Virus record (IMG/VR): IMGVR_UViG_3300010300_000154
Location: 1 to 20,768 of that record
Direction: 5' to 3' (one strand)
Source: a virus
DNA length: 20,768 nucleotides
Of this stretch, positions 20,482 through 20,768 are shown in pieces. Numbering within the stretch: the first letter of the stretch is position 1; every line of letters begins with the position of its first letter. Made by a program: the position numbers and the translations under genes. The notes under the pieces are model-generated. The model was not told the DNA's origin and did not search any database. It saw only the letters and a list, made by a program, of their open reading frames with translations.

Positions 20482-20768
20482 GTTGATACCTCCTCTGCGA
20501 TTTGGCAGATGCCTTGGATGAGTCCAATGATGCCAGTTGCGGAGAGGGTGCAGTCCTTGTCGCCACCCATGCCGTCATCGCCTAAGACAATGATACGGCC
20601 AGCCAGAGGCTGCGGGTATACTTCGTCAATGAATCGCACGGCACGAGTTGTGCCATTGATGAGTCCCTCGTCATCGAGGTAAAGGACGTTGCCGTCCAGG
20701 GCTTCGGAACGGACACAGGTGAATATGTCGCAGCCGATGTGCTTCTGGATGTCCTTGTAGTCACCCAC
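20478..20768 (-). CDS. DUF3846-like protein, 5' end cut by window
   Basis: The frame is open to the right edge; the GTG at the very edge is not a trustworthy start. The 96 visible residues contain IQKHIGCDIFTCVRSEAL, LYLDDEGLINGTTRAV (29-44) and YPQPLAGRIIVLGDDGMGGD (51-70). This pattern (L-Y-x-D-D-E-G-L, then P-Q-P-L-A-G-x-x-x-V-L-G) is that of a small conserved family in phages and bacteria resembling DUF3846, of unknown function. It is the most upstream early gene in the window. Confidence 0.65.
   Translation of the reverse strand: MGDYKDIQKHIGCDIFTCVRSEALDGNVLYLDDEGLINGTTRAVRFIDEVYPQPLAGRIIVLGDDGMGGDKDCTLSATGIIGLIQGICQIAEEVST

Noticed and set aside
1-20768. CRISPR array, rRNA genes or restriction enzyme partner
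   Set aside because: No regularly spaced repeats and no rRNA-like sequence were seen. The small PD-(D/E)XK-like protein is separated from the methyltransferase by another gene and an RNA, so a restriction-modification pair is not supported.

Overview
The window is a piece of a tailed double-stranded DNA phage (Caudoviricetes). It is most likely a short-tailed, podovirus-like virus of an aquatic bacterium. The support is dense gene packing with 1-11 base overlaps, a run of virion genes with the look of marine podoviruses, and a second block of phage replication and recombination genes. No host gene, integrase, RNA polymerase, terminase, capsid or lysis gene is visible. The host cannot be named from the sequence.

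Left arm (1-12535, all rightward): virion genes. Two small Lys/Arg-rich proteins (the first cut by the window edge) and a basic alanine-rich protein are followed by a 726-residue tail-tube/stabilisation-type protein, a short tail-fibre-like protein with three decapeptide repeats, and a 166-residue protein of unknown role. Then come two probable internal virion proteins and a giant 2031-residue multi-domain protein that fills 6.1 kb and is probably ejected with the DNA. Three copies of a VGAAQ linker divide the giant protein.

Junction (12536-12671): the two arms converge here. A hairpin with a U-tract on the minus strand ends leftward transcription.

Right arm (12672-20768, all leftward): early genes. 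In transcription order these are a DUF3846-like protein (cut by the edge), two hypotheticals and a 47-residue membrane protein. Next are a RecB/Cas4-type PD-(D/E)XK nuclease, a cytosine-5 DNA methyltransferase, a small coupled gene and a tRNA-like/tmRNA-like RNA. These are followed by a second small PD-(D/E)XK-like protein, a coiled-coil protein, a hypothetical, an endonuclease VII-like protein, an ERF annealing protein, an SSB-like small protein, a DUF1599/Nmad1-type protein, a DnaB-type helicase, an HTH protein and a coiled-coil protein. Nuclease, ERF annealase, SSB-like protein and endonuclease VII together look like a recombination-dependent replication module.

Two features stand out. (1) The methyltransferase gene is fully overlapped in a second frame by a 434-codon ORF. 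Their start codons share the pentamer ATGTG behind one Shine-Dalgarno site, their stops lie 5 bases apart, and the second frame looks more protein-like than the methyltransferase frame through the middle of the gene. (2) At 17015-17102 (minus) lies an 88-base RNA with a 7-bp acceptor stem, the G3-U70 pair and A discriminator that mark alanine acceptors, a TTCGATT T-loop, an encoded CCA, and a long hairpin where a tmRNA would carry P2 and its mRNA-like part. It looks like a tmRNA reduced to its tRNA-like domain, or a tmRNA-derived attachment site.
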